Below, piece by piece: positions 25,771 to 35,761 of a stretch of 64,000 bases of DNA. The notes below the pieces were generated by a model. The model was given only the letters and a program-made list of their open reading frames with translations. It made no database searches and was not told the origin of the DNA. Every line of letters starts with the position of its first letter. Position 1 is the first letter of the stretch. The DNA comes from Fibrobacter sp. (GTDB lineage: Bacteria; Fibrobacterota; Fibrobacteria; Fibrobacterales; Fibrobacteraceae), in the NCBI GenBank assembly GCA_024398955.1, contig JAKSIG010000006.1, positions 38,254 to 102,253 of the forward strand, given 5' to 3'. The position numbers and the translations under genes were made by a program.

Positions 25771-28700
25771 GTGGCTTTTGCTGGTTTAAAACATTGGTGG
25801 CTTGCTGTGGGTGTTGCCCTGGCTGCTGGATTCGCCTGGTCGCAGAGCGATTCCGCTACTGTTGCGCCTGCAAATCCTGAAGCACTTCAGTCTGCCGCGC
25901 CTGACTCCAGTGCAAAGGTCGCTGCTGAATCCAGTGCCGCTGCGCCGATAGAAAGTTCTTCTGCTGCAGAACCGGTGGTGTCTTCGTCTGAGGAACCCCT
26001 GTCTTCCGCCGCAGCGCCAGAGCCAGAGTCCTCGAGTTCGGAGACTCCTGCACCGCCTGCTCCGGCTGCACAGCCTACTGCTCCTAATACTCCGCCTGCT
26101 CCAGCCCCTCAGCCGGCGCCTGTTGCTCAGCCTGCCGCCCCTACAACGATTTCGGCATCTGATGCGGAAGTGGGAGAGGCTGATCCTGCAGAAACGGAAT
26201 GGCAGCCTACGTTCCAGTACATGGAATTGCCCCCTTCTGCCAACCCGATGGGAAGCATGGCTCCCTTTGGCGGTATCGGTTCGTCGCCTCGTTTGATGAA
26301 TGCGTCTAGAGGCCAGGTGTTTAGCCATGACCTGGATGCGGCCTCCCGTGAAATGGACATTAGCGAAAAGCATGTAAACGCCGTTTCTCGCGATACGACA
26401 ACCTTGTGGACAGCCCATTATCCGGAACTTACGGATTACGTGAACGATATGTACCTGGCTGGTCGCAAGAATTTGTGGCTGAATGGTCTGGTAGGTCAGG
26501 CTAATGAAGGTTACGAAACTCCAGAAACGGGTTCTGTCTTTGATATTACCATTCCTGTAACCATGCCTGCCTGGATGCGTGATTTTGGCCTGGATAAGCC
26601 CAAGCTGATGCTGCAGGGTACCATGGATATCCGCTTGAAGGGCTATGGCGAAAAGGATGACGCCGAAGGCAGCACCTATACCAGTCTGTGGCCTAGTCCG
26701 ACTTTGAACTATACCCCGAACTTTATGGTGAAGGGTAAGATTGGCCCCTACATTACTGTAGAAATCAATAACGTGGAAGAAGGTCTTGGAACCAAGAACC
26801 AGGTTCGTGTGGTGTACGAGGAATCCTACAAGGATGAATTCGAAGACTACATTCTGCAGCGCGTAGAAGCTGGTACCACCAACTTGACCTTGACGGGTAC
26901 TGAACTTACGGGTTATTCCGAAAGCCACCAGGGCCTGTTCGGTATTAAGGCTGACTGGAAGTTGGGGGACTGGCGCTTGACGACCATTGCTTCCCAGGAT
27001 GGAGGTGAACAGGAAGAATTTACCCTGAAGGCTAGCGAAACCACTTCTGAATTCCAGATCCTGGATAAGCAGTTCATTACCTATCGCTACTACTTCCTGA
27101 ACCACGAGGCTAGGACTGCCTATATTAATTCTGCCATTGCTGGTCGAACCACCTCTAGCTATCCGGCTACAAACCTGAAGCTTTATAAGCGTGGAGCAAC
27201 GAATTCCACTACAGGCGTTATTGATAACGTGACCGTGATGTATGTAACCCCTTCGGGTAAGTCCATCGAAAAGACAGTGGAACGTATGATCGAAATTCCC
27301 AGCTCCGAGTTCAGCTATGATGCAAAGACGGGTATCTTAAAGATTAACGGTGTGAGCCGCAATACCTTGGTGGCAGCAAGCTGGAGTAACGATGGAACTG
27401 GCCGAGTGGGAACGACAATTCGCGATGGTGCAAAGGTCGTTTTGATCCAGTGGGATGCAACACTTCCTGAGCTTACCGACATCGACAAGCTGATGCTACG
27501 TAACGTTTACTCTGTGGGCATTTCTGATGCAAGTTCCTCTAGCTTCGTGCTCCGCATGAAGAACAAGGCCGGAATAGCAGGTTCCCATCTGAAGACTCTT
27601 GGCCTTGTGGATACTACTACCGGAAGCCCGTTGGTCAATGATGCATCTATCTTTAAGAAGAATGCATCTGGCGCCTATACCGGTGAAATGTGGTTGCCCT
27701 GTAAGCCTTTGTCTGAATACTCGGGTCCCAATGCTACAGAGCGAGCTCGTGCAAACTGCTTGGAACCGTTGCGATTGCTGGACTCTTCGGCTGCCATGAC
27801 CCAGCTGTATACTTTGCCTGTCTATAATCTTTCTCGATATACAAGCAGATTTTATTTTGAAACTGTAGGCAAGCGCCGTAGTTCTACGTTAAGCGTTCGC
27901 GATCCTAACTCCAGCTATTCTGTAAATGGCGGCTCCTGCATGGATATTTCCGAAGGCACAGAAAAGGTGACTGCAGGTTCTACCACCCTTATTCGCGGTA
28001 CGGACTATGAAGTGAACTACGAACTGGGCCAGATTGAACTTTTGAGTGAACGCGCTCTTGATCCCAACAAGGAAATCAAGGTTTCTTACGAATGCGAACC
28101 TCTGTTTGAAATCGATAACAAGTTGCTGCTGGGTGCCCGAGCAGAACTGCCCCTGGATCTTTATGGCATGGGTGAAGGTTCTGTATTCGGTTTGACTGCA
28201 CTTTACAAGAGCCAGAGTACTACTGCAGAGGTTCCCACACTTGGCAACGAACCTTATTCCAGCGTTCTTTTGGGTATGAACCTGCGCCTGCAGGATACGG
28301 TGCGAGCTCTGACTGAACTTGTGGATGCGATTCCCGGCATTAATGCGACTGCAACTTCTTCCTGGAGATTTGAAGCTGAATTTGCAGCGAGCCGCCACAA
28401 CGCAAATACTACCGATAAGCAATCTGCCCTGGTAGAAGATTTCGAAGCTACGACTTCTGGCTTGACCTATCCTCTGTCTCGCCTTTCATGGTATCAGGCG
28501 TCTCCGCCGGGTGGCGTTTCCTCGAACCTGTCGACCTACATCGAAAGCCAGGACTTCCGCCATAAGGGTGAATTTATCTGGCACAGCAACAATACGGAAC
28601 TTTATAAGAATATCTACCCCAATGTGGGGAACTCTGATGTGGATAACCAGCACTTGACCGTGCTGAAGATGACCTTGCGAGCCAACGACAACCTGATGGG

Positions 28701-31700
28701 CAATTCCTGGGGCGGTGTTATGCGTCCCAATAGCGCCTACTATCAGGACATGAGCGACATGAAGTATATTGAAATTGTTGCCCGTGGTAACGTTGGTTCT
28801 TTGTACCTGGATTTGGGCCTTGTTAGCGAAGACCTTTCTATTAACGGTTACGAACCTAACGGCCTCTACGATGGTGAAAATGATTTGGGAACGACAACCG
28901 CGCTTCACGATAAGGGTCTGGATGGTGTTTCCGGTTCTGATGAATCTCGACAGGTTTGGGATTGCCGTTCTTCGTCTTGCGTTTCTACCATCTATAACAG
29001 CCTGAATTCTGATGCGTCTTCTACGGACATTGCCCGCGATAACTACAACGATGACCTGGACGACGAAAGCGATCCTCCTGTAAATATCAACGGTACCGAA
29101 GACAACTCTGGCGAACGTTCCTACGATACAGAAGACATTAACAAGAATGGTTCCTTGGATACAGACATTAGCTTTGTTCGCTATCGCATTGACCTTTCTG
29201 ATACGGATCCCGCAAACTTTGAAGAACTGAAGAATGGCTGGCGTAAGTGGCGCATTCCCCTGAACCTGTATGATACCATCGTATCTTCTACAGGTAGTGA
29301 TTATCTCTCGATTCTTTCGGGTGCGCAGTACACAAGACTTTGGATGGGCAACCTGTCTGCAGGCGTTGCTGAGGCTAAGGTGCAGGTGGTGAACCTGGCT
29401 GTCGTGGGTAACGCCTGGGAAGAAACCACCGTTGCTGATTTCTACAAGACTTCTTCTTCTGAAAATTCCCAGATTGTTGAAGTGAATGGTGTTGAGACTT
29501 CTATTTCCGAAGCGACTTCCACTAAGGATACGACTTACATTAGCGTTTCTACCATCAACAATCGTGAAAACTCCAATAAGTATTACAAGTCTCCCAACAC
29601 GGCCACGGAACGCGATTCCGAAACGAATGCTCCCCTTAAGGAAACGTCTCTTGTCCTGGATTACCACAATATGAATCCTGGCCAGGAAGTGGGTGTTACC
29701 AGAATTTTCGAAACGGATAAAAAGGACTTCTCAAGCTATAAGTCCTTGATGATGGAAATTCATTACGCGACGGAAGCTTCTTCTGTGCCCGTGCGCTTTG
29801 CCATTCAGTTTGGTGAAGGTTCCCTGGAAGGTTCCAGCGACTATTATGAATGGAGCTTTAGACCCACGAACTATAGCTGCAAGGGTAATGAACGTCCTCA
29901 GGATTGCCACGAACAGAACTGGCTGGATAACGCCTTTGCCATGAACGTGGCAGACTTCTCTGACTTGAAACGTGGCCGCCGTCCGCCGTTTGTAAGTGCG
30001 GTTGAAAAGGCTGTTCCTGGTGAACGTGCCAAGGCTCGCGACGAAAAGATTCGTCTGGTGGGTAATCCTTCTATAACAAGCATCGACTGGATGCGCTTTG
30101 TGATTATTGCGGACTCCAGCGCTTCTGCAGAAGACCTGAAGGGAACCTTCTGGCTGGATGACATGCGCCTTTCTGACATGGATACGGAATGGGGCTATGC
30201 CGCTCGTGTGGGTGGCCAGGTGAACTTCTCTGACTTTATTTCTCTTTCTGGAACGGTGCGTTACCAGGATGGCGATTTCGCTACGCTTTCTACTTCTAAC
30301 GGCTCTCCCAAGCCTAAGTCTTCTGAAGCGGCATCCCAGTTGGATGTGGCGGGCGACTTCACCATGAACCTGAACAAGTTCCTGAACGATAGCGCAGGAT
30401 TCCACATACCTCTTTCTTTTGGCTACCACAGTTCTACCAAGCGCCCCTACATGAAGCCTACGGATGACTTGATGCTGAAGCACAGTAGCTTTGCTGAACT
30501 GACGGGAGACATGTTCCAGAATGAACTGGAGGTTGGTTCTTCTAAGGAGGAACAGGAACTTCGTGACGATGCGGAATCCAAGGGTTACCAGTCCTACGTT
30601 CGCGAAAAGACTATTGGCATTAGCTACCGTAAGGATTACAAGGGGCAGGATACGAAGCTTGGCGAAGTGATGTCGCAGATTTTCCTGGACCGCCCTGCCT
30701 TTAGCTATTCCTATACGGAATCAGAAGGACGTGCAACAACCTCTGCGGATTCTACTTATTCTTATCATACGGTACTTGAATATAAGCTGGGTACATTCAG
30801 CCTGTTCAAGTTCAGACCTTTCGAAGGGCTTTCCAAGATTTCTTGGCTGAAGGATATTTCGAAGGCGGAATTTGAACCCTGGCCCCAGACTTTCGACTTG
30901 ACTCTGTTTGACTTGAACTATGTCCGTTACGTGAACCAGGCTCGCGATCCGGATTATGTGGACCCGCAGGTAGACAAGATCGTAACCTACACGACCGAAC
31001 TGAACCATAAGCTGAACATGCGTTGGAATATCCTGTCGTTCTTGACCACAAGCTATTCCTTGAATGTTAAGCGTGATATGTATGGCGGTGGCGATAGGGA
31101 AGGCTTTGTTAAGGAAAACTTCTTTACCTCTCGCGATGGCGGCCTGTTTGCCAGCGATTATGTCTTTGACTTTGACCATTCCGACCGTAGGGTCTACGTT
31201 TCTTCGGATAGCGTAGTGGCTATTCCCTATGATACCATTCCTAGAACGAAGTATTCTGAATCCGGGGATTCCATTGGTGAATGGGCCATCGATATGCAGA
31301 ATCCGGATTCCTACGAAATCCGTTATGACAGCACTCGCTTCTACAAGGTTGATAGTGTAGGCCATCGCGAGTACGGCCGTTCTTACGGCATTCTTCGCAA
31401 CGAACGAGCCCGTAGCCAGCAATTCAGAATCGGCTTTAACCCGAGGCTCATTCCGTTCATTCCGTTTAACGCCACCTTCACTTCTGACTTTAACCAGCAG
31501 AAGACCATTCCTGATGACTTTGACTTTATGGATGAGTCTTCTATTGACAAGAATTACTGGACAATTTCTCAAACGAACCGCTTTGAATTTGCTCCGTCTT
31601 TCAAGGTTCTTGACTTTGCCCGTACCTTTGGCAAGGAATCAATGTTGGCAAGGGCTTTTGACAAGGTCAAGTGGCGAGAAGTTCGCTTTAACTGGAATGC

Positions 31701-32928
31701 AAGCACCAATACGGTGGGCGAAAACTTTACCTTGGCCCAGCTGTACGAAGAACAGGGCGTAACTCCGTTCCAGTACTATCTGTACGGTCTTGGCTTCGGC
31801 AATGGCTACAAGAACCGCGGTTTTTATAATATCGTTACAGGTGACATGGGCCTGGATCATCGCGATGATTATCGTCACTTTGCCCAGTACAGAAACCACC
31901 ATGTAGATACATTGGTCTATCAGGGGAACTTCCGTCATTCTGTATCTCGTCAGTTCCAGGTTTCTTCTGGAATTACCTTGCCTATTTGGGATATCGGCGT
32001 AACTGGTGATTTGCAATGGAAGGAAGACTTCGCTCAGTCTCGCGAGTATCCGCTGTACATCGATACTACTACAGTTTGGCCCAGAATCGGCATTGGTGTC
32101 TCTGTGCCAAACTTCTCTCAGCGAGTATCCTTCTTGAATGGGTTCAAGAGCGTTTCTACAACCCATCGCTTTGACTATACCTACACTACAACAGTGCATC
32201 CTTTCCAGAGTGCAGAAGATTCCTGGAACCAGTCCATCAACTTTAATCCGTTGATCAAGATTTCGTTCTTGCTGCAGAACAATATGCGAATCGAAAATGC
32301 GGTTCGTATGAAGATCGACGATACGGACCGTCGCCCCAAGGAAGAAGTGATTGGCATTACCAGCTGGCCGGACTCCTCTAGCACCAGCCGCGATACCACT
32401 GACTACTTCTGGGAAACCCCCTGGATCCATACGTCCTTGTACAACGACTTTGCCTTTAACATTGGCGATGACTTTACCATTACTTACCCGCTGAAACTTG
32501 ACAAGGTTCTCAAGATGTGGAAGTGGTTCTTTAAGTTCAAGAATTCCATTGACCTGAAGTTTACCGCTGGTTACGACTACAAGAAGACCATCCGTAAGGA
32601 ATACGATCCTGACGCCGATTACGATATGTGGAATAAGGAAAGTGGAACCGATGGTGTCTTTAGGCAGTGGACCTATACATCTCCGGTTTCAGGAAAGAAA
32701 GAAGAAGCGATCGTCTATAATCCGGAATTGAGTCTTACCGAACGCACGGTTCCTTCGAGAACTCATGAATGGTTCTTGCGCCCTGCGGCCAGCTATCAGT
32801 TCAACAAGATGGCTTCGATGAGTTCTTACGTCGAGTACCGTCAGATTCACGAAAAGCTGGACGATGAAACTCCGCACTTACGGCAGATTCTGCAGTTCGA
32901 AATTGCTTTGATGCTGCGGTTTAATTAG
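25771..32928 (+). CDS. sprA: SprA/Sov-like giant outer-membrane protein (type IX secretion translocon)
   Basis: Protein of 2385 residues starting with GTG. A signal peptide (about residues 1-25) is followed by a Ser/Pro/Ala-rich linker to about residue 150. The rest is a very large beta-rich protein. Segments typical of SprA are seen, such as 'YEVNYELGQIELLSERAL', 'LVEDFEAT', 'VQVVNLAVVGNAWEE' and the aromatic-rich C-terminal barrel strands ending 'LMLRFN'. In Flavobacterium, SprA is a 36-strand barrel and the outer-membrane channel of the type IX secretion system, also needed for gliding. The length matches the family (about 2400). It would export proteins with sorting tails such as the GH44 enzyme here. 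Its TAG stop codon lies inside the first unit of a 7-bp repeat array. Confidence 0.88.
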   Translation: MAFAGLKHWWLAVGVALAAGFAWSQSDSATVAPANPEALQSAAPDSSAKVAAESSAAAPIESSSAAEPVVSSSEEPLSSAAAPEPESSSSETPAPPAPAAQPTAPNTPPAPAPQPAPVAQPAAPTTISASDAEVGEADPAETEWQPTFQYMELPPSANPMGSMAPFGGIGSSPRLMNASRGQVFSHDLDAASREMDISEKHVNAVSRDTTTLWTAHYPELTDYVNDMYLAGRKNLWLNGLVGQANEGYETPETGSVFDITIPVTMPAWMRDFGLDKPKLMLQGTMDIRLKGYGEKDDAEGSTYTSLWPSPTLNYTPNFMVKGKIGPYITVEINNVEEGLGTKNQVRVVYEESYKDEFEDYILQRVEAGTTNLTLTGTELTGYSESHQGLFGIKADWKLGDWRLTTIASQDGGEQEEFTLKASETTSEFQILDKQFITYRYYFLNHEARTAYINSAIAGRTTSSYPATNLKLYKRGATNSTTGVIDNVTVMYVTPSGKSIEKTVERMIEIPSSEFSYDAKTGILKINGVSRNTLVAASWSNDGTGRVGTTIRDGAKVVLIQWDATLPELTDIDKLMLRNVYSVGISDASSSSFVLRMKNKAGIAGSHLKTLGLVDTTTGSPLVNDASIFKKNASGAYTGEMWLPCKPLSEYSGPNATERARANCLEPLRLLDSSAAMTQLYTLPVYNLSRYTSRFYFETVGKRRSSTLSVRDPNSSYSVNGGSCMDISEGTEKVTAGSTTLIRGTDYEVNYELGQIELLSERALDPNKEIKVSYECEPLFEIDNKLLLGARAELPLDLYGMGEGSVFGLTALYKSQSTTAEVPTLGNEPYSSVLLGMNLRLQDTVRALTELVDAIPGINATATSSWRFEAEFAASRHNANTTDKQSALVEDFEATTSGLTYPLSRLSWYQASPPGGVSSNLSTYIESQDFRHKGEFIWHSNNTELYKNIYPNVGNSDVDNQHLTVLKMTLRANDNLMGNSWGGVMRPNSAYYQDMSDMKYIEIVARGNVGSLYLDLGLVSEDLSINGYEPNGLYDGENDLGTTTALHDKGLDGVSGSDESRQVWDCRSSSCVSTIYNSLNSDASSTDIARDNYNDDLDDESDPPVNINGTEDNSGERSYDTEDINKNGSLDTDISFVRYRIDLSDTDPANFEELKNGWRKWRIPLNLYDTIVSSTGSDYLSILSGAQYTRLWMGNLSAGVAEAKVQVVNLAVVGNAWEETTVADFYKTSSSENSQIVEVNGVETSISEATSTKDTTYISVSTINNRENSNKYYKSPNTATERDSETNAPLKETSLVLDYHNMNPGQEVGVTRIFETDKKDFSSYKSLMMEIHYATEASSVPVRFAIQFGEGSLEGSSDYYEWSFRPTNYSCKGNERPQDCHEQNWLDNAFAMNVADFSDLKRGRRPPFVSAVEKAVPGERAKARDEKIRLVGNPSITSIDWMRFVIIADSSASAEDLKGTFWLDDMRLSDMDTEWGYAARVGGQVNFSDFISLSGTVRYQDGDFATLSTSNGSPKPKSSEAASQLDVAGDFTMNLNKFLNDSAGFHIPLSFGYHSSTKRPYMKPTDDLMLKHSSFAELTGDMFQNELEVGSSKEEQELRDDAESKGYQSYVREKTIGISYRKDYKGQDTKLGEVMSQIFLDRPAFSYSYTESEGRATTSADSTYSYHTVLEYKLGTFSLFKFRPFEGLSKISWLKDISKAEFEPWPQTFDLTLFDLNYVRYVNQARDPDYVDPQVDKIVTYTTELNHKLNMRWNILSFLTTSYSLNVKRDMYGGGDREGFVKENFFTSRDGGLFASDYVFDFDHSDRRVYVSSDSVVAIPYDTIPRTKYSESGDSIGEWAIDMQNPDSYEIRYDSTRFYKVDSVGHREYGRSYGILRNERARSQQFRIGFNPRLIPFIPFNATFTSDFNQQKTIPDDFDFMDESSIDKNYWTISQTNRFEFAPSFKVLDFARTFGKESMLARAFDKVKWREVRFNWNASTNTVGENFTLAQLYEEQGVTPFQYYLYGLGFGNGYKNRGFYNIVTGDMGLDHRDDYRHFAQYRNHHVDTLVYQGNFRHSVSRQFQVSSGITLPIWDIGVTGDLQWKEDFAQSREYPLYIDTTTVWPRIGIGVSVPNFSQRVSFLNGFKSVSTTHRFDYTYTTTVHPFQSAEDSWNQSINFNPLIKISFLLQNNMRIENAVRMKIDDTDRRPKEEVIGITSWPDSSSTSRDTTDYFWETPWIHTSLYNDFAFNIGDDFTITYPLKLDKVLKMWKWFFKFKNSIDLKFTAGYDYKKTIRKEYDPDADYDMWNKESGTDGVFRQWTYTSPVSGKKEEAIVYNPELSLTERTVPSRTHEWFLRPAASYQFNKMASMSSYVEYRQIHEKLDDETPHLRQILQFEIALMLRFN

Positions 32929-33022
32929 AGACTAGAGACTAGAGACTAGAAACTAGAGACTAGAGGTTAGTGGTTAGAGGCTGGAAACTAGAGGTTAGAG
33001 ACTGGAGGTGCCCTAGCCTCTA
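32926..33022. repeat. Heptamer tandem array, 12 units
   Basis: Twelve consecutive 7-bp units in strict register, consensus TAGAGAC with variants such as TAGAAAC, TAGAGGT and TGGAAAC, run from 32926 to 33009. A short inverted copy (CCCTAGCCTCTAA) follows and can pair with TTAGAGGC inside the array. It fills the gap between the convergent sprA-like and batE genes. Confidence 0.85.
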
Positions 33023-33036
33023 AAAATATCCGCTAC

Positions 33037-33834
33037 TTATTTCACGATTCCTACATCGCTGCGCTTGACAAAGCCTTTTACCTTTTCGCCGAGACGAATT
33101 TCTACGAACTGTCCCTGCTCAGAAAGAACTTCGAAAGACGTTCCTTCGGAAAGCGTATTGAGGGTTTGCGCTTTGTCGTTGGGTGCGCTGGTAACATCTG
33201 CATCTGCTGCGGTAACCACTCCCGTGATTTCGGTTTCTGCCACAATGATCTTGTAGCCTGCGCTGGCGCCTATAACGCAGAATATGGCGGTGAGCGCGAA
33301 CATGGTGCCGATGCAGATGTTCTTGGCCTTTTCGCTGGTAGAAATTTTGCGGGCGGTTGCCATGATCATAATGAGCCAGAAGATTCCCAACAGCACAAAC
33401 ATCTGGACCTTTAAGGACAGTGCGTGGTGGGCTGCGAAGAGACCTGCCAGCAGCGGGTTTTCTTCGTCATCGTTGTCCACCTTGTCTTTTGTCATGGCCT
33501 GGGCATAGGTCAGGTTATGCTGAATGTCTGCGTCGTTTGGACGCTGACGGAGGGCGTTCTTGTAGTAGTAAATGGCAAAGCCCAGCTTTGCATTACGGAA
33601 GTAGGCATTGCCCAGATTGTACAGAAGGTCTGCATCTTGATTGCCTTGCTCTTCGTAGCTGTCGGCACAAGTGCGCCACTCGTCGATGGCGCGTTCGAAA
33701 TCGCCTTCGTTGTAGGCTTTGGTTCCTGCTTCGATGCCTGCACAAGTTGCAGGAGCTGCGCTTGCGGGAACCGCACAGGTCATGCCTGCGGTACAGGCGA
33801 TTGCTAAAATCCAGATCTTAAAAATACTATTCAT
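33037..33834 (-). CDS. batE: BatE-like TPR and SH3-domain membrane protein
   Basis: Protein of 265 residues. A signal peptide is followed by two to three tetratricopeptide repeats (about residues 35-115, 'AYNEGDFERAIDEW', 'LYNLGNAYFRNAKLGFAIYYYKNAL'). Two membrane helices lie near residues 140-195, and a C-terminal SH3-type domain ends in 'VKGFVKRSDVGIV'. This is the layout of BatE of the Bacteroides aerotolerance (Bat) operon. It is 20 nt downstream of batD and has a clear AAGAGG ribosome-binding site. The exact function is unknown; Bat proteins affect oxygen tolerance and envelope integrity. The rest of the usual bat cluster is not next to it. Confidence 0.82.
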   Translation of the reverse strand: MNSIFKIWILAIACTAGMTCAVPASAAPATCAGIEAGTKAYNEGDFERAIDEWRTCADSYEEQGNQDADLLYNLGNAYFRNAKLGFAIYYYKNALRQRPNDADIQHNLTYAQAMTKDKVDNDDEENPLLAGLFAAHHALSLKVQMFVLLGIFWLIMIMATARKISTSEKAKNICIGTMFALTAIFCVIGASAGYKIIVAETEITGVVTAADADVTSAPNDKAQTLNTLSEGTSFEVLSEQGQFVEIRLGEKVKGFVKRSDVGIVK

Positions 33835-33854
33835 CGTTAAAACCTCTTTTAGCC

Positions 33855-35672
33855 TTACTTCAAACCATTTAAGCTTTCGCAGAGTTTTTCTACGTCGGCC
33901 AGCATTTTCTTTTGTTCTTCTGCAGACGGGTTAACAGGAGCGAATCGTGCAAAGGCGCACTTCTCTAACCAGTTGTCGATGGCTGCGATTGTGTCTGCAG
34001 AAACGTTGCGCTTTTCTAGTTCCTGCTTCATCTGGGGGCGGGTCATGCCCTTGAATTCTGCATTGGTAAGGTCGCTGAGGTAGTCGACAAGGCCATTTTC
34101 TAGCGCAGCATAGAGCGCCTTGGCGTCACCCTTTTGCAAAGCTGCATTGGCGTTGGCGAAACGGGCCTTAAGTTGCTTGTTGGCCTTTCCCTTACGGACC
34201 AGTGCCGCATTGCTGCTTAACTTGCGATTGCGCTTGACAATCAAAGTCACAATGAAATAGAAGGGGACTGCAGCGGCAAAGAGAATCCAGTAAAGGATGT
34301 TCTTGTAGGGAGCCTGGCTGCTGGCGTTTCCATTGATTTGGTGGATAAAGCGGATGTCGTTCCCGAGAGATTCAATTTCTTTTTTCTGCACGGGTGCGGG
34401 GCCGTTGCCGGCTGTCGCCATCGGTGCCTGGAACATGGCCTCGGCTGCGGCATCACCCTTTTCGACTTCAATATCCCAAGGACCCGCCACTGCTGTTTCG
34501 TACTTCTTTTTGCTGGGGTTGAACCAGCTGTACTGAATTTCGGGAATGGTGAACTGCCCCTTCTTCTTGGGATAAAGGAATACTTTGATACTCTTGCTGG
34601 TTATTACCTTGTTCCCAACGATTTTCTTGGAGATTTCGTTTTCGGGAGGTACAGAGCGGAAATCGCTAAAGTCCGGTAGCTTGGGGTCGGTAATGGACCC
34701 GGGAAGACCATCGCCCTTGATGTTGATGGAAAGGGTCATGGCTTCGCCAACCTTAAGGTTGGTACGGTCAAAATCGGCGCTGAAGCTGTAGTTACCCACC
34801 ATACCGCTGAAGTTTTCTGGCTTGCCTTCTGTAGGCAGGGGCTTTACGGTAATGTTTATTGTGGGGGAGCTTGCCTCGGCTTCGATAGATTCCTGCTTGA
34901 CACTTCGGCTAGAGAAGGACATTCCGCCCATCTGCTTTGTTTCTTCAACAACCTTCGGTTCGCCAAGCTTTGTGTACTTGAACTTGAATGCCGGAATTTG
35001 CAGGTTGCCACTCTTTGTGGAACTGAGCCATGCAAATTTGCCGCTAGCCTGGTATTCGCGGCGGGAATTTTCAATAGGTTCGAATTTGATGGTAGACAGG
35101 TCGCCTCGGTGAACGATGAAGTCGTTGCCCGTGTTCATGTCGGTGCCCTGCAAGTTACCCTGGAAGTGTTCGTAAGCATGGAACCCGAGGGTGACATAAA
35201 ACTGCTCGCCTTCGTATACGGATTTTTTGCTTGGGGTCAGACTCACGGTAAGGGCGTCGTCGGCATAGGCTCGCTGGATACTGACGGGAATGTCACCGGA
35301 GATAGCCCGCCTTTGTCCATCGATGGTCAGGTAGATTGAACCGGCTGAAATACGGCCTGTCTTTTTTGGGGCCTTAAGAGTAAAGGTGTATACGCGGGCC
35401 TTGTAGCCGCGGTTTCTGCCACCGCCAAAGAAGGATTCAAAAGGGTCGTCGGGGCGCATCAGCTGGTCGGCGCTGTCCAGCTTAACAAGAGAAAATCCGT
35501 TCTGAGGTTCGAACAGCAGGTCGCTGCGGTTATCTGGCAAATCTTGCAGAGGGAAAACAAGCTGAATTCCAAATGTATTGCCTGCCTCGATACGTTCTCG
35601 GTCAAATTGCAGAGACGGTCGGGCAAAGGCCATGGCCGCTAGAGCCATACATGCAATGGTCAATTTTTTCAT
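33855..35672 (-). CDS. batD: BatD-family protein
   Basis: Protein of 605 residues with signal peptide. Successive immunoglobulin-like beta domains of the BatD type are seen ('VSLTPSKKSVYEGEQFYVTL', then 'ANLKVGEAMTLSINIKGDGL' style blocks and 'PKKKGQFTIPEIQYSWF'). One membrane helix lies near residues 465-485, and a cytoplasmic helical tail of about 120 residues ends the protein. BatD works with the MoxR/BatA/BatB group in Bacteroides and Leptospira. Here only batE follows. On the upstream side lies mqnC on the same strand, 90 nt away. The start is preceded by TATTTTTTAGGGC rather than a ribosome-binding site, similar to other leaderless candidates in the window. Confidence 0.82.
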   Translation of the reverse strand: MKKLTIACMALAAMAFARPSLQFDRERIEAGNTFGIQLVFPLQDLPDNRSDLLFEPQNGFSLVKLDSADQLMRPDDPFESFFGGGRNRGYKARVYTFTLKAPKKTGRISAGSIYLTIDGQRRAISGDIPVSIQRAYADDALTVSLTPSKKSVYEGEQFYVTLGFHAYEHFQGNLQGTDMNTGNDFIVHRGDLSTIKFEPIENSRREYQASGKFAWLSSTKSGNLQIPAFKFKYTKLGEPKVVEETKQMGGMSFSSRSVKQESIEAEASSPTINITVKPLPTEGKPENFSGMVGNYSFSADFDRTNLKVGEAMTLSINIKGDGLPGSITDPKLPDFSDFRSVPPENEISKKIVGNKVITSKSIKVFLYPKKKGQFTIPEIQYSWFNPSKKKYETAVAGPWDIEVEKGDAAAEAMFQAPMATAGNGPAPVQKKEIESLGNDIRFIHQINGNASSQAPYKNILYWILFAAAVPFYFIVTLIVKRNRKLSSNAALVRKGKANKQLKARFANANAALQKGDAKALYAALENGLVDYLSDLTNAEFKGMTRPQMKQELEKRNVSADTIAAIDNWLEKCAFARFAPVNPSAEEQKKMLADVEKLCESLNGLK

Positions 35673-35761
35673 GCCCTAAAAAATACGAAATTTTTAGATG
35701 CTAGACTTTTGAAACGGTATGGATTTAAACCGTTGTTTTTATCTAATAACCGAAAAAAGGG

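Noticed and set aside
32926..33022. Coding heptad repeats (C-terminal extension of the sprA-like protein)
   Set aside because: The TAG units give stops in every frame, and the first one is the stop codon of the gene.
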